From the NCBI GenBank assembly GCA_963734365.1, contig CAVTGV010000006.1:339264-403263 (forward strand): a DNA stretch of 64,000 nucleotides. The letters are read 5' to 3'. Positions 30,692 to 39,560 of the stretch are shown piece after piece; the stretch's first letter is position 1, and the number at the start of each line of letters is the position of its first letter. Source of the DNA: JACVRW01 sp963734365. GTDB lineage: Bacteria > Actinomycetota > Thermoleophilia > Solirubrobacterales > Thermoleophilaceae. The notes below the pieces were generated by a model that saw only the letters and a list, made by a program, of their open reading frames with translations, made no database searches and had not been told where the DNA came from. Made by a program: the position numbers and the translations under genes.

Positions 30692-31344
30692 TCCGACCTC
30701 ATCGCCCGGCGCCGCTCGAGCTCGTCCTCCGTGGGTTCGTCGAGCGCGAAGGAGCCCTTCGGGATCTCACCCGCGCGCGCGTAGGTCGTGATGATCACGC
30801 CGGTGGTTGAGAGCTTGGTGTCCTTTAGCTCCAGTCCGGCCGGGACGGTCCCGTCGCCGAACAGCCGCTTGCCCGAGCCGATCACGACCGGGTAGATCCA
30901 GATGCCGAACTCGTCGACCAGGTCCTCGCGCAGCAGCGTCTGGATCAGGCCGGCGCTGCCGTGCACCTGAAGCTCCGGGCCGTCCTGCTTCTTCAGCTCG
31001 CGGATGGCGGTGGGAACGTCGCCCTCGAGCAGGTGGGAGTTCTGCCAGTCGACGCTGTCCAGCGTGGTGGAGGCCACGTACTTGGTCGCGGAGTTGAGCG
31101 GGTCGGCGGCGGGCTCGTCGGAGTGCGGCCAGTGGGCGGCGAAGATCTCGTAGGTGCGGCGGCCGAGCAGCAGGTCGGCCGGCCTGCTCATGAACTCGGC
31201 CATCGCCTGGCCCATCACGTCGTCCCACTGGGTGACTGACCAGCCGCCCTCGGTGAAGCCGCCGCTCGTGTCCTCCTCGGGGGCGCCGGGCGCCTGCATC
31301 ACGCCGTCGAGGGTCAGGAAGGTGTTGACGATCAGTTTGCGCAT
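30688..31344 (-). CDS. DHFR/RibD C-terminal family reductase
   Basis: 218 aa from ATG 31344. RKLIVNTFLTLDGVMQAPG, LLLGRRTYEIFAAHWP and LQVHGSAGLIQTLLREDLVDEFGIWIYPVVIGSGKRLFGDG match the YwjB-type DHFR-like family. NADPH-binding reductase of unknown substrate. It lies between the two bicupins in one operon. Confidence 0.88.
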   Translation of the reverse strand: MRKLIVNTFLTLDGVMQAPGAPEEDTSGGFTEGGWSVTQWDDVMGQAMAEFMSRPADLLLGRRTYEIFAAHWPHSDEPAADPLNSATKYVASTTLDSVDWQNSHLLEGDVPTAIRELKKQDGPELQVHGSAGLIQTLLREDLVDEFGIWIYPVVIGSGKRLFGDGTVPAGLELKDTKLSTTGVIITTYARAGEIPKGSFALDEPTEDELERRRAMRSE

Positions 31345-31349
31345 GCCGG

Positions 31350-32179
31350 TCAGGCTACGGGCAGGAAGTCGTAGCGTGAGGCGAGCCTCGCCATCTCGGA
31401 CGGGTCGGGCGCCTCGCCTGGGGTGAGCGCGGCCGCGACCTCCTTGAGGTACTGCTCGAGGCCCGCCGGCGCCATCACGTTGAGCACCCGGACGCGCTCG
31501 TCGCCGGGGTTGGAGAAGGTGTGCACGTTGCCGGGCGGCACGTAGGCGTACGAGCCCGCCGGCGCCTCGTGCGTCTCGTCGCCGATCAGCAGGGTGAGCG
31601 TGCCGTCGAGGACCCAGAAGCTGTCGGTCATCCGCTCGTGGCGGTGGGGCAGCGGACCGGCGAAGCCGGGAGCGATGTCGAACTCGATCAGCGCCATCGA
31701 GCCGATGCCGTCGCTGGACCCCGCCTTGATCCAGCGCCTCGCCCGCCGGGCCCAGGTCGAGGTGGTCGCCCTCGCCCCGGCGGCGAAGCACGCCCGCCGC
31801 CGTCCGGCGATGCCGTGTCCTCGGGCACGTTGCGGTCGTCGAAGTCCGCGCCCGAGCGCAGGTACTCCGCGAAGCCGGCCCCGGGCGCATGGAAGTTGAG
31901 CCAGCGGGCGCCCTCGGCCTGGAAGCGGTGCACCATTCCCGGCGGCACGAGGGCGAAGTCGCCCGGCTCGAGCGCGACCTCCTCGTCGCCCAGCCGAACG
32001 CTGAAGTCGCCCTCGATCAGCCAGAAGGCGTCGGCGTGGTGGTCGTGGACGTGGGGGACGGTCGACGCCGAGCCCCTCGTCTCGGTGAGCACCAGCTCCT
32101 CGCGGCCGCACTTGATGCGCAGCCGCTCGTTGATCTCCTCACCCTCGCCGGGGGAGAAAAGAACCGGCGCGTCGGTCAT
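31350..32179 (-). CDS. Bicupin protein, paralogue of 29876-30691 (two frameshifts)
   Basis: The first cupin reads MTDAPVLFSPGEGEEINERLRIKCGREEL, HVHDHHADAFWLIEGDFSVRLG. The second is PLPHRHERMTDSFWVLDGTLTLLIGDE with PPGNVHTFSNPG. The linker (LRRRGEGDHLDLGPGGRG, matching LAAGGGDELELGPGSRGW in the paralogue) lies in a third frame between about 31740 and 31803, so two 1-base shifts are needed. Overlaps the cupin upstream by 4 nt. Confidence 0.82.
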
Positions 32180-32754
32180 CCGGGCATCTTCCGGGCAGAG
32201 TAGTCGTAGGTGTGCTCGGCTCGGTATCCGAGCACCCGGGCGAGCGCCGCCAGCGGGCCGAGCACCACCCGCTGCAACGCGAGCGGCGGTCGCACGAAGT
32301 AGATCTCGTCCTCGAAGTGGCGCAGGACCAGCGCCGCGAGCAGCGGATTGCGCGGGGCTCCCGCCCGGTTGGTCTTGCCCTCGCGAGCGAGAGCGGCCAG
32401 CGACTCGAACGCGATCGCGGTCCGGAGCGCCGGCCGGAAGTCCACGAGCACGTGCACCTCCTCGTCGCCGGCGTTCCAGGCAGCGTGGGGCACACCCGCG
32501 GCGGCGACGATCACGTCGCCCTCCTCGAGCTCGTGCTCCACGCCATCGACCCTCAGGCCGAGCTTGCCCGACAGCACCTCGAAGCGCTCCTCCTGGAGCC
32601 GGTGCACATGATCGGGGCCGGTGGTCCAGAACGCGTCACCGATCCACTCGACCTGAAGCAGCTCGCCCGCGGTCTCCTCGGAGGTCGCCCGGAACACGGT
32701 GCGCAGGCCGGTGACCGGGTTGTCCAGTTGATCGCCGGATCTGGCCGTGTTCAT
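32176..32754 (-). CDS. Single-cupin protein
   Basis: 192 aa. A cupin domain is seen in TTGPDHVHRLQEERFEVLSGKLGLRVDGVEHELEEGDVIVAAAGVPHAAWNAGDEEVHVLVDFRP. The C-terminal 60 residues are helical (LALQRVVLGPLAALARVLG) and might associate with membrane. Function unknown; ATGA overlaps link it to both neighbours. Confidence 0.85.
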   Translation of the reverse strand: MNTARSGDQLDNPVTGLRTVFRATSEETAGELLQVEWIGDAFWTTGPDHVHRLQEERFEVLSGKLGLRVDGVEHELEEGDVIVAAAGVPHAAWNAGDEEVHVLVDFRPALRTAIAFESLAALAREGKTNRAGAPRNPLLAALVLRHFEDEIYFVRPPLALQRVVLGPLAALARVLGYRAEHTYDYSARKMPG

Positions 32755-33239
32755 CCCGTAGCCCTTCCGTCGAGAACGAGCGCCCAGGCGAGAAGCCCGA
32801 AGGCCACCGTCGTCATCACCGTCCGGACGAGGTTCCAGGCCACCCAGCGCCCCTCGTTGAACTCGTCGCGCACGCGCGCGAGGTCGCCGATCCGGTCGGG
32901 ATCGCCGGCCGCCTTGAGCGCGTCGTTGAGCGGGACGTTGATCGCCATCGTGATCACCACCGCGATCAGGAACAGGCCGGTCGCGACGGCCACCCAGGGC
33001 AGCGGCGAGCGCCCGAGGTTGGTCGCTGTGGCGGCCACCGCGAGCAGCGCGGGACCGGCGAACGCGCTCAGCATGAACCAGGGGTTGATGATCGCGCGGT
33101 CGATCGCCTGAAAGGCGCCCACGAAGGTGCGGTCGTCGGTGTTGTGCAGCCCGGGCATGATCGTGTGCGCGAAGATGGCGAACGCGCCGGCGGCCAGGCC
33201 CATCGTCAGTGTGCTGCCGAGCAGGATTGCGGTTCTCAT
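32751..33239 (-). CDS. DUF1772 (anthrone-oxygenase-like) membrane protein
   Basis: 162 aa, four hydrophobic segments. TMGLAAGAFAIFAHTIMPGL and FVGAFQAIDRAIINPWFM are typical of DUF1772. The ending VRDEFNEGRWVAWNLVRTVMTTVAFGLLAWALVL is characteristic. The family includes cofactor-free anthrone oxygenases, but most members are of unknown role. First gene of the minus-strand cupin operon. Confidence 0.85.
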   Translation of the reverse strand: MRTAILLGSTLTMGLAAGAFAIFAHTIMPGLHNTDDRTFVGAFQAIDRAIINPWFMLSAFAGPALLAVAATATNLGRSPLPWVAVATGLFLIAVVITMAINVPLNDALKAAGDPDRIGDLARVRDEFNEGRWVAWNLVRTVMTTVAFGLLAWALVLDGRATG

Positions 33240-33307
33240 GGCCCCAACTGAACCGGCTCAGCGCGAGACTGACAATCGCTCAGACGCGCGAATGCATGCG
33301 CGAGCGT

Positions 33308-34236
33308 CTAGCGCAGCGAGGCCAGCGTGTGCTCGAGGCCCTGGTCGAGATCGACCTTGGCCTCCCAACCCAACTCCTCACGCGCGCGCGAGGTGTCGAG
33401 GTAGATGTGCTGCACCTCGCCGGGGCGGGGCGGAGCGTGGTCGGCCTGGAAGCCGTTGTCGGAGTGGCGGGCCAGGGCGTTGACGATGTCGACCACGCTG
33501 GTCTGCACGCCGCGCCCGATGTTGATCGAGCCGTGGGCCTCGTACTCGGCGGCGCGCAGGTTGGCGTCCACCACGTCGCCGACGTAGACGTAGTCGCGCG
33601 TCTGCTCGCCGTCGCCGAAGATCTTCGGCGTCCGGCTCTCGAGCAGGGCACCGCAGAAGATGGCGATCACGCCGGCCTCGCCGAGCGGGTCCTGGCGCGG
33701 GCCGAACACGTTGCCGTAGCGCAGCGAGACGGTGTTGAGGCCGTGCAGGCGGCGATACAGCTCGCAGTACTGCTCGGCGCAGAACTTGGACAGCCCGTAG
33801 GGCGCCTCCGGGGCCACCGGGTGGTCCTCCGGGCGCGGGCAGCACCTGGCCCTCGCCGTAGATGGCGCCGCCCGTGGAGGTGTTCACGATCCGCTGGACC
33901 CCGTGCGCCTGGGCGGCCCTCGAGCACGTTGATGGTGCCGCCGACGTTGATGGCGGAGTCGTGCGCCGGGTCGGCCACCGACTTGCGCACGTCGATCTGG
34001 GCGGCGAGGTGGAAGATCGTCTCGGGCCTCGCCTGCCCGACCGCACCCGCCACCGCCTCGGCATCGCGGATGTCGACCTCCTGGAGCTGGGCGCCGTTGC
34101 TCAGCGCGCTCTCCAGGTTCTCCCGCTTGCCGGTGGAGAGGTCGTCGACCACGGTGACCTCGTCGCCCCGCTCGAGCAGGGCGTCCACGATGTTCGAGCC
34201 GATGAACCCGGCGCCGCCGGTTACCAGGGTCCTCAT
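33308..34236 (-). CDS. NAD-dependent epimerase/dehydratase, UDP-glucose 4-epimerase-like (two frameshifts)
   Basis: GGAGFIGSNIVDALLERGDEVTVVDDLSTGKRENL is the NAD-binding Rossmann start of an extended SDR. ETIFHLAAQIDVRKSVADPAHDSAINVGGTINVLE follows, then in other frames RIVNTSTGGAIYGEG and APYGLSKFCAEQYCELYRRLHGLNTVSLRYGNVFGPRQDP with the catalytic YxxxK. The frame changes near 33925 and 33835. About 309 aa if joined. It would interconvert UDP-sugars for cell-surface glycans. Confidence 0.85.
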
Positions 34237-34284
34237 GGGGGCCGGACTCTAGAGCGTCGGCGGTCCGCCCGGTAGGGTCGGCCT

Positions 34285-35421
34285 GTGGCCCCGGGTGCTC
34301 TCGACACGAGCTTCGCCGGCGATGGGAAGAGGACGATCAACTTCGGCGGCGTGGACGCCGCCTCGGTGGTGCTGGTGCAGCCGAACGGGAGGATCGTCGT
34401 CGCGGGCGGCGGCGGGCCCGCGCACTCGTTCTGCGTCGCCCGCCTGAAGGCCAACGGCACGTTCGACACCACCTTCAGCTCCAGCGGAAGGCGCAGGATC
34501 GGATTCGGCGGCGACAACGAGGACGCCTTCGGCGGAGCGCTGCAGCCGGACGGCAAGATCGTGCTCGTGGGGCGCTCGGACCTGAAGGTCGCGGTCGCGC
34601 GGCTGAACCGCAACGGCTCGCTCGACACCAGCTTCGACGGCGACGGCAAGAAGACGTTCAGCTGGGGGTCGCTGAGTCACGCGACGGACGTGCTCGTGTT
34701 GCCCAACGGCAAGCTGCTGGTGGCCGGCTTCTCGGGGCCCGAGGGCGGGAACATGCAGGTCGCCCGCCTCAACCCCAACGGGGCGCTGGACAAGACCTTC
34801 GGCACCGCCGGCAGGGCGGCGGTGGACTTCGGCGGCACCGAGTTCGGCATGGCGCTGGCGCGCCAGGCCAACGGCCGCATTCTCGTGGCCGGCCAAACCT
34901 CGCTGGGCGGCGCGGCGGTCGCGCGGCTGCGCACGGGCGGCAACCTCGACCCCGATTTCGACGGCGACGGACGGGTCACGCTGCCGGGCGACGGCATCCT
35001 GAGATCCGTGCTGGTGCAGCCGGACCGCAAGATCGTGGTGACCGGCAACGTGGCCGGCAGCCTGATGATGACCGTCACCCGCCTGATGCCGAACGGCGCA
35101 CCCGATCCGACGTTCGACGGCGACGGCACGGCGACCATCGACTTCGGGGTGCTGTCGGACATGGCCGACGCGGCCGTCCTGCAGCCGGACGGCAAGATCG
35201 TCGTCGCCGGCTCGACGCAGGCCGCCGAGGACATCGCGGTCGCCCGCCTGAACCCCAACGGCTCTCCGGACGCCGGCTTCGGCAGCTCCGGCAAGGCGAC
35301 CGTCGACTTCGGGGTCGCCGCCTTCGGCCACGCGGTCGCGCTCCAGCGCAACGGGCGGATCGTGGTTGTGGGACAGAGGACCAGCGGCGACGAGTTCGCG
35401 GTTGCGCGGCTGATGGGCTAG
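34285..35421 (+). CDS. Delta-60 repeat beta-propeller protein
   Basis: 378 aa of about seven delta-60 repeats, each like DTSFxGDGxxxxxFGG...QPDGKIVVAGxxxxxxxxVARLNPNGxxDxxFG. No signal peptide is seen from GTG 34285, and the reading begins in the middle of a repeat (LDTSFAGDGKRTINFGG), so an N-terminal export signal may be lost or upstream in another frame. Function unknown; related proteins are secreted. Confidence 0.8.
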   Translation: MAPGALDTSFAGDGKRTINFGGVDAASVVLVQPNGRIVVAGGGGPAHSFCVARLKANGTFDTTFSSSGRRRIGFGGDNEDAFGGALQPDGKIVLVGRSDLKVAVARLNRNGSLDTSFDGDGKKTFSWGSLSHATDVLVLPNGKLLVAGFSGPEGGNMQVARLNPNGALDKTFGTAGRAAVDFGGTEFGMALARQANGRILVAGQTSLGGAAVARLRTGGNLDPDFDGDGRVTLPGDGILRSVLVQPDRKIVVTGNVAGSLMMTVTRLMPNGAPDPTFDGDGTATIDFGVLSDMADAAVLQPDGKIVVAGSTQAAEDIAVARLNPNGSPDAGFGSSGKATVDFGVAAFGHAVALQRNGRIVVVGQRTSGDEFAVARLMG

Positions 35422-35448
35422 CCGCCGGGGACCGCGGGCGGGCCGCCG

Positions 35449-35942
35449 TCAGTCGTCGTCGAAGTCGTCCGAGCCGCCGCCGGAGGAGCCGCTGCCCGAG
35501 TTGTCATCCGAGGAGCCGCTGCCGGAGTTGTCGTCCGACCCGCCGCTCGAGCCCTTGCCGCTGTTGTCGTCGCCGGGCTCGAAGTCGTCGCCGCCGTTGT
35601 CGTCGGCCGGGGGGACGACCGGGTGGCCGGTGCGGGCTGAGCCGGTTCGGTGGCCGGCGGGTTGGCCTGCCGCTGCCTCGCGCGTTCCGCGCGCGCGGCG
35701 GCCCGGCGGCGCTCGGCACGCCTGCGGCGGCTCGGCGCTGCGCGGCGTTGTCGTGCCTCGCGCGCGGCGCGGTCGGGCTCCGCTGCCGCCGGCGGCGCCA
35801 GCGTGTCGCCCGCGCTGAGCGGCTCGGCCGAGATGCCCACGCTGTCGCCCGAGATCGTGTTGGCCAGCAGGCCGATGCCCACGGCCGCCACCAGCCCCGC
35901 CAGGAGCAGGGCCGCGCCGGTTGCGATTCGTCTCGCGTTCAT
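35449..35942 (-). CDS. Membrane-anchored acidic Ser/Gly/Asp-rich protein (one frameshift)
   Basis: MNARRIATGAALLLAGLVAAVGIGLLANTI is a signal anchor. A basic Arg-rich linker (RREERQRR-like, 60 residues) is followed near 35620 by a change of frame to the acidic tail HPVVPPADDNGGDDFEPGDDNSGKGSSGG, ending GGGSDDFDDD. The acidic tail is clearly the natural one (repeats DDNSGSGSS). It lies 49 nt downstream of the histidine kinase stop and might be its output or sensor partner. Confidence 0.55.
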
Positions 35943-35990
35943 CGCCCTCGAACCTAGCCGCGCCTCGGTAAGGCCTCGTCGAGCTGCGGG

Positions 35991-37376
35991 TCAGGGGCGG
36001 GTAAGGAGCTGTGCGCGGGCAGCGACGATCTCGGCCCGCGCCCCGCCCTCGGGGCGGTTGGCGAGGGTGGCCTCGCCGTCCCAGCGCTTGGCCAGTGCCT
36101 CGACCACGTTCAGGCCGAGGCCGGTGCCCGGCGCGCCGCCCTGGCTGGCCGAGCCGCGGTAGAAGCGCTCGAACACCTGGTCGCGCTCGGCCTCGTCGAT
36201 CCCCGGCCCCTCGTCGCTCACCGCGATCCGGACCCGCCGCGCCTCGGTACGCCACCCCACGGTCACGCGCGTGCCCGCGGGGGAGTAGTGCAGGGCGTTC
36301 TCGATCAGGTTGTCGAGCATGGCGGCCAGGTCCTCGGCCAGGGCCCGCACCTCCGCCGGATCACCCTCGTCGACGGTCAGCTCATGCTCGCTGCGCCGCG
36401 CGGGCGCCTGCCAGCGCTCACACGCGCCGCCCACCGCCTCGCTCACGTCCACCGGCTCGGCAGGAGGCCGCTCGCGCTCACCCGCGAGCGTGAGCAGCTC
36501 GGAGAGCAGGCGGGCCAGCCGCTCGGTCTCGTGCTCGGCCGCGGCCAGGTCCTCTCTCACCCGGGGCTGGTCCGACTTCGCCGCCGCCGCCTCCAGCCTC
36601 AGCCGCAGGCCGGTGAGCGGCGTGCGCAGCTGATGCGAGGCGTTGGCCACGAACTCGCGCTGGGCGGTGAGCGAGCGGCCGAGCCGGGCGGTCATGTCGT
36701 TGAAGGCGGTGGCCACCTCGCGCTGCTCGGACGAGCCGGTGACCTCCGCCCGCGAGTCGAGGTTGCCGCCGGCCACCCGGCGCGCGGTGGAGGCCAGGCT
36801 GCGCAGCGGCTTCGCGAGCGAGCCGGCCAGCAGCCAGGCCACGCCCAGACCGAGCAGCAGGGCCACCACGCCCACCCCGATCAGGGCGATCACGTCGTTG
36901 CGCACCTCGGTCTGCACGTCGTCCACGCTCTGGGTCACCCGCACGGCGCCGGCGGACCGGCCGTCGCGCTCGATCGGGACCGCGGTGAACAGGATGTCCT
37001 CGCCGAGGGAGTCGCTGTGGCGCTCGCCCTGAGAGGAGCTGCCTCGCAGCGCGCCGGCCACCTCGGGGCGGCTCGAGTAGTCGCCCCGGGCGCCCTCTCT
37101 CGCCGAGTCGGCCACCAGCCGGCCGTTCGCGTTCACCACGATCACGCGGCCGCCGAGGTCGCGGGCCGAGGTCTCCACCATCGAGTTGAGCTCGGCGCGG
37201 TCGTCGAGCCGGCCCGAGGCGCCGGCGGCCAGCAGCTGGGCCTGCCCCTGGGCCTTGCTGCGGATCTCGGAGTCGCCGCGCTTGGACAGGTTGAGCGCCA
37301 GCGGCACCTCCAGCGCCACGATCACCAGCACGAGCACGTAGGCGAAGGCGAGGAGCAGGCGCGCCCGGAGGCTCAT
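35991..37376 (-). CDS. Sensor histidine kinase
   Basis: 461 aa from ATG 37376. Two transmembrane helices (LLLAFAYVLVLVIVALEVPLAL and VIALIGVGVVALLLGLGVAWLLAG) flank an extracytoplasmic domain. HAMP (GSLAKPLRSLASTARRVAGGNLDSRAEVTG), HisKA (REFVANASHQLRTPLTGLRLRLE, the phosphorylated His in SHQLRTPL) and HATPase_c (ENALHYSPAGTRV, DEGPGIDEAERDQVFERFYRG, GTGLGLNVVEA) follow. It probably phosphorylates the upstream response regulator, which it overlaps by 4 nt. Confidence 0.93.
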   Translation of the reverse strand: MSLRARLLLAFAYVLVLVIVALEVPLALNLSKRGDSEIRSKAQGQAQLLAAGASGRLDDRAELNSMVETSARDLGGRVIVVNANGRLVADSAREGARGDYSSRPEVAGALRGSSSQGERHSDSLGEDILFTAVPIERDGRSAGAVRVTQSVDDVQTEVRNDVIALIGVGVVALLLGLGVAWLLAGSLAKPLRSLASTARRVAGGNLDSRAEVTGSSEQREVATAFNDMTARLGRSLTAQREFVANASHQLRTPLTGLRLRLEAAAAKSDQPRVREDLAAAEHETERLARLLSELLTLAGERERPPAEPVDVSEAVGGACERWQAPARRSEHELTVDEGDPAEVRALAEDLAAMLDNLIENALHYSPAGTRVTVGWRTEARRVRIAVSDEGPGIDEAERDQVFERFYRGSASQGGAPGTGLGLNVVEALAKRWDGEATLANRPEGGARAEIVAARAQLLTRP

Positions 37377-38102
37377 GTCAGCTCGTCGGACGCGGCGAAG
37401 CGGAAGCCCACGCCGCGCACGGTGTGGATGAAGCGCGGGTTGCCCGAGTCGTCGCCGAGCTTGCGACGCAGGCTCGACACGTGCACGTCGAGCGTCTTGG
37501 TGGAGCCGAACCAGTTGGTGTCCCAGACCTCGTCGATCAGGCGCTCGCGCGTGACCACCGTGCCGGCCTCGCGCATCAGCAGCTCGAGCAGCTCGAACTC
37601 GCGGCGGGTGAGGTCGAGCTCCTTGCCGGTCTAGGCTCGCCGCGCGGCGGCCGGGGTCGAGCTCGAGCGGGCCGACCGTCATCGGGGCTGCGCTCTTGGT
37701 CTCCGCGGGCGCGGGCGGATCGTCGACGCGCCGGAGCACCGCCCGGATCCGCGCGGCCACCTCGCGCGCGCTGAACGGCTTGACGATGTAGTCGTCGGCG
37801 CCGAGCTCGAGGCCGACCACGCGGTCGGTCTCCTCGCCCCGCGCCGTGAGCATGATGATCGGCACCTTCGAGCGCTCGCGCAGCTCGCGGCAGACCTCGA
37901 GGCCCGAGCCGTCGGGCAGCATCACGTCGAGGAGCACGAGGTCGGGCATCGCGTTCGCGGCGGCCTCCCTCGCCTCCTGCACCGTGCGGGCCACCTCCGT
38001 GTCGAAGCCCTCTCTCTGGAGGGCCTCGCGCAGCGGTTCGGTGATCGAGGCTTCGTCCTCGACCATCAAGACGGTTCGCCTGCCCGTGGCCATCCGTGCC
38101 AA
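37373..38102 (-). CDS. OmpR-family response regulator (one frameshift)
   Basis: Receiver domain: TVLMVEDEASITEPLREALQREGFD, phospho-acceptor Asp in LVLLDVMLPDGSG, and the conserved Thr/Lys in IMLTARGEE and ADDYIVKPF. The winged-helix output domain is one base out of frame from about 37640: KELDLTRREFELLELLM, then VVTRERLIDEVWDTNWFGSTKTLDVHVSSLRRKLGDD and IHTVRGVGFRF. The overlap with the kinase gene (ATGA) shows one operon. About 240 aa in all. Confidence 0.9.
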
Positions 38103-38117
38103 TGCTAGGCGTGAAAC

Positions 38118-38145
38118 GGGCGCCGGGACGCAGGTCCCGGCGCCC
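38118..38145 (-). terminator. 12-bp perfect hairpin between D-rich gene and two-component operon
   Basis: GGGCGCCGGGAC (38118-38129) and GTCCCGGCGCCC (38134-38145) with a 4-nt loop, after the 38190-38831 minus-strand gene and 16 nt before the response-regulator start. Strong stem, no U-tract; probably ends the acidic-protein transcript. Confidence 0.65.
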
Positions 38146-38189
38146 GCCGCGGATGACGCCTGGCGGAGCGAGGCATCCGCGTTAACTCG

Positions 38190-38831
38190 TCAGTCGTCGT
38201 CGCCTCCGCCGCCATGGCCGGAGTTGTCGTCGCCACCGCCGTCGTCATCGCCGCCGCCGTGGCCGGAGCCGCTGTGGTCCTCGAACTCCATGTCGTCGTC
38301 ACCGAAGTCCTCGGCGTTGCCGGGGCCGGAGTTGTCGACGTGGTCGTCGCCGCGGTCCTCGGCGTTGCCGGGGCCGGAGTTGTCGACCTGGCCGCCGCCG
38401 TGGCGGTCGTCGCCGTGGTCGTCCTCCACGCGTCCGCCGCCGGCGCCGGTGCAGCGCGGGTCGTTGGCGTGCTCGGCCTCGTCGCAGGGGCCGGAGATGT
38501 CCACGCCGTTGTTGGGCTGCGCCGGGTTCTGCGCACCGACCCCGCCGCAGCGCGGATCGTTGGCGTGCTCGGCCTCGTCGCACGGGCCGGAGATGTCGCC
38601 GGGCGTGTTGTCGTCGTTGCGGTTGCGGTCATCGCGGCCGCGATCGTCATCACCGCGCCGGTCCTCGGTCGTGGTGGTGCGGTCCTCGGACGTGGTCGTG
38701 CCGTCCTCGGCGGTCGTGGTACCCGCCGTGCCGGCGCTCCCCGACGGATCCTGCCCGACCTGGGCCACCACCACGGCGGCCAGGATCCCGAACAGGGCCA
38801 CTCCCAGGATGAGTGTCAGGACTCTCTTCAT
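38190..38831 (-). CDS. Exported acidic Asp/Gly-rich repeat protein
   Basis: 213 aa. A signal anchor (LTLILGVALFGILAAVVVAQVG) is followed by Thr/Asp-rich sequence, then two copies of the 13-residue unit DISGPCDEAEHAN (each with DPRC) and tandem copies of VDNSGPGNAEDRGDD. The tail is Gly/Asp-rich (GHGGGDDDGGGDD). Repeats and Cys pairs suggest cation binding or cross-linking. It sits upstream of the two-component operon, of which the protein at 35449-35942 is the other acidic flank. Confidence 0.75.
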   Translation of the reverse strand: MKRVLTLILGVALFGILAAVVVAQVGQDPSGSAGTAGTTTAEDGTTTSEDRTTTTEDRRGDDDRGRDDRNRNDDNTPGDISGPCDEAEHANDPRCGGVGAQNPAQPNNGVDISGPCDEAEHANDPRCTGAGGGRVEDDHGDDRHGGGQVDNSGPGNAEDRGDDHVDNSGPGNAEDFGDDDMEFEDHSGSGHGGGDDDGGGDDNSGHGGGGDDD

Positions 38832-38948
38832 GCTGCGCTCCCTTCGCTGGCTTCAAGGTCGAGATGCAGCATGCGCGGCGACCACCCAACGGCTCGCCAG
38901 CGGCGGGTAAGGGTTCGGTAAGCCTGTCCAAGCACTAGATTCGCTGCC

Positions 38949-39560
38949 GTGCGCGGACTGTTCGTCACCTTCGAGGGAATCGACCGCTCGGGCAAGACCA
39001 CCCAGGCCCGGCTCCTCACCGAGGCCCTGGGCTCGGACGGCCTGGGCGTGCGCGAGCCCGGCGGCACGGAGGCGGGCGAGCGCGTGCGGGCGATCCTCAA
39101 GGACGTGTCCGTGCCCCTGTCACCGGAGGGCGAGGCGCTGCTGTTCGCGGCCGCGCGCGCCGAGCTCGTGGCCGGCGTGATCCTGCCGGCGCTGGCCTCC
39201 GGCCGCGTGGTGGTGTCGGACCGCTTCCTGGATTCGTCGCTGGCCTACCAGGGCGGAGCGCGCGGGCTGGGAATCGACGACGTCTCGGCCGTCAACCGCT
39301 TCGCCACCCGCGGCCTGCGCCCCGATCTGACCTTCCTGCTCGACATCTCCGTGGCCGACGCCGGGCTGCGCGCGGGGGAGACCGACCGCTTCGAGGACGA
39401 GGGCGCCGAGCTGCAGGAGGCGGTGCTCACGGCGTACGAGCGGCTGATCGAGGCCGACCCGGGGCGCTGGCGGCGGGTCGACGCCACTCGCTCTCCTGAC
39501 GAGATCCACGCCGACGTGCTGGCCGAGGTCGAGGCGGCGCGGGCGGGGGCGTCGGCGTGA
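38949..39560 (+). CDS. tmk: Thymidylate kinase
   Basis: 203 aa from GTG 38949. FVTFEGIDRSGKTTQARLL is the P-loop, VVVSDRFLDSSLAYQG the DR(Y/F) motif and TDRFEDEGAELQEAVL the lid. It phosphorylates dTMP to dTDP for DNA synthesis. Its end overlaps the next gene holB by 4 nt (GTGA), the classical tmk-holB pairing. Confidence 0.95.
   Translation: MRGLFVTFEGIDRSGKTTQARLLTEALGSDGLGVREPGGTEAGERVRAILKDVSVPLSPEGEALLFAAARAELVAGVILPALASGRVVVSDRFLDSSLAYQGGARGLGIDDVSAVNRFATRGLRPDLTFLLDISVADAGLRAGETDRFEDEGAELQEAVLTAYERLIEADPGRWRRVDATRSPDEIHADVLAEVEAARAGASA

Noticed and set aside
34285..35421. The delta-60 protein as an RCC1 or kelch propeller.
   Set aside because: The repeat pattern DxxFGxxGxxxxxFGG with QPDGKIVVAG fits delta-60, not RCC1 or kelch.
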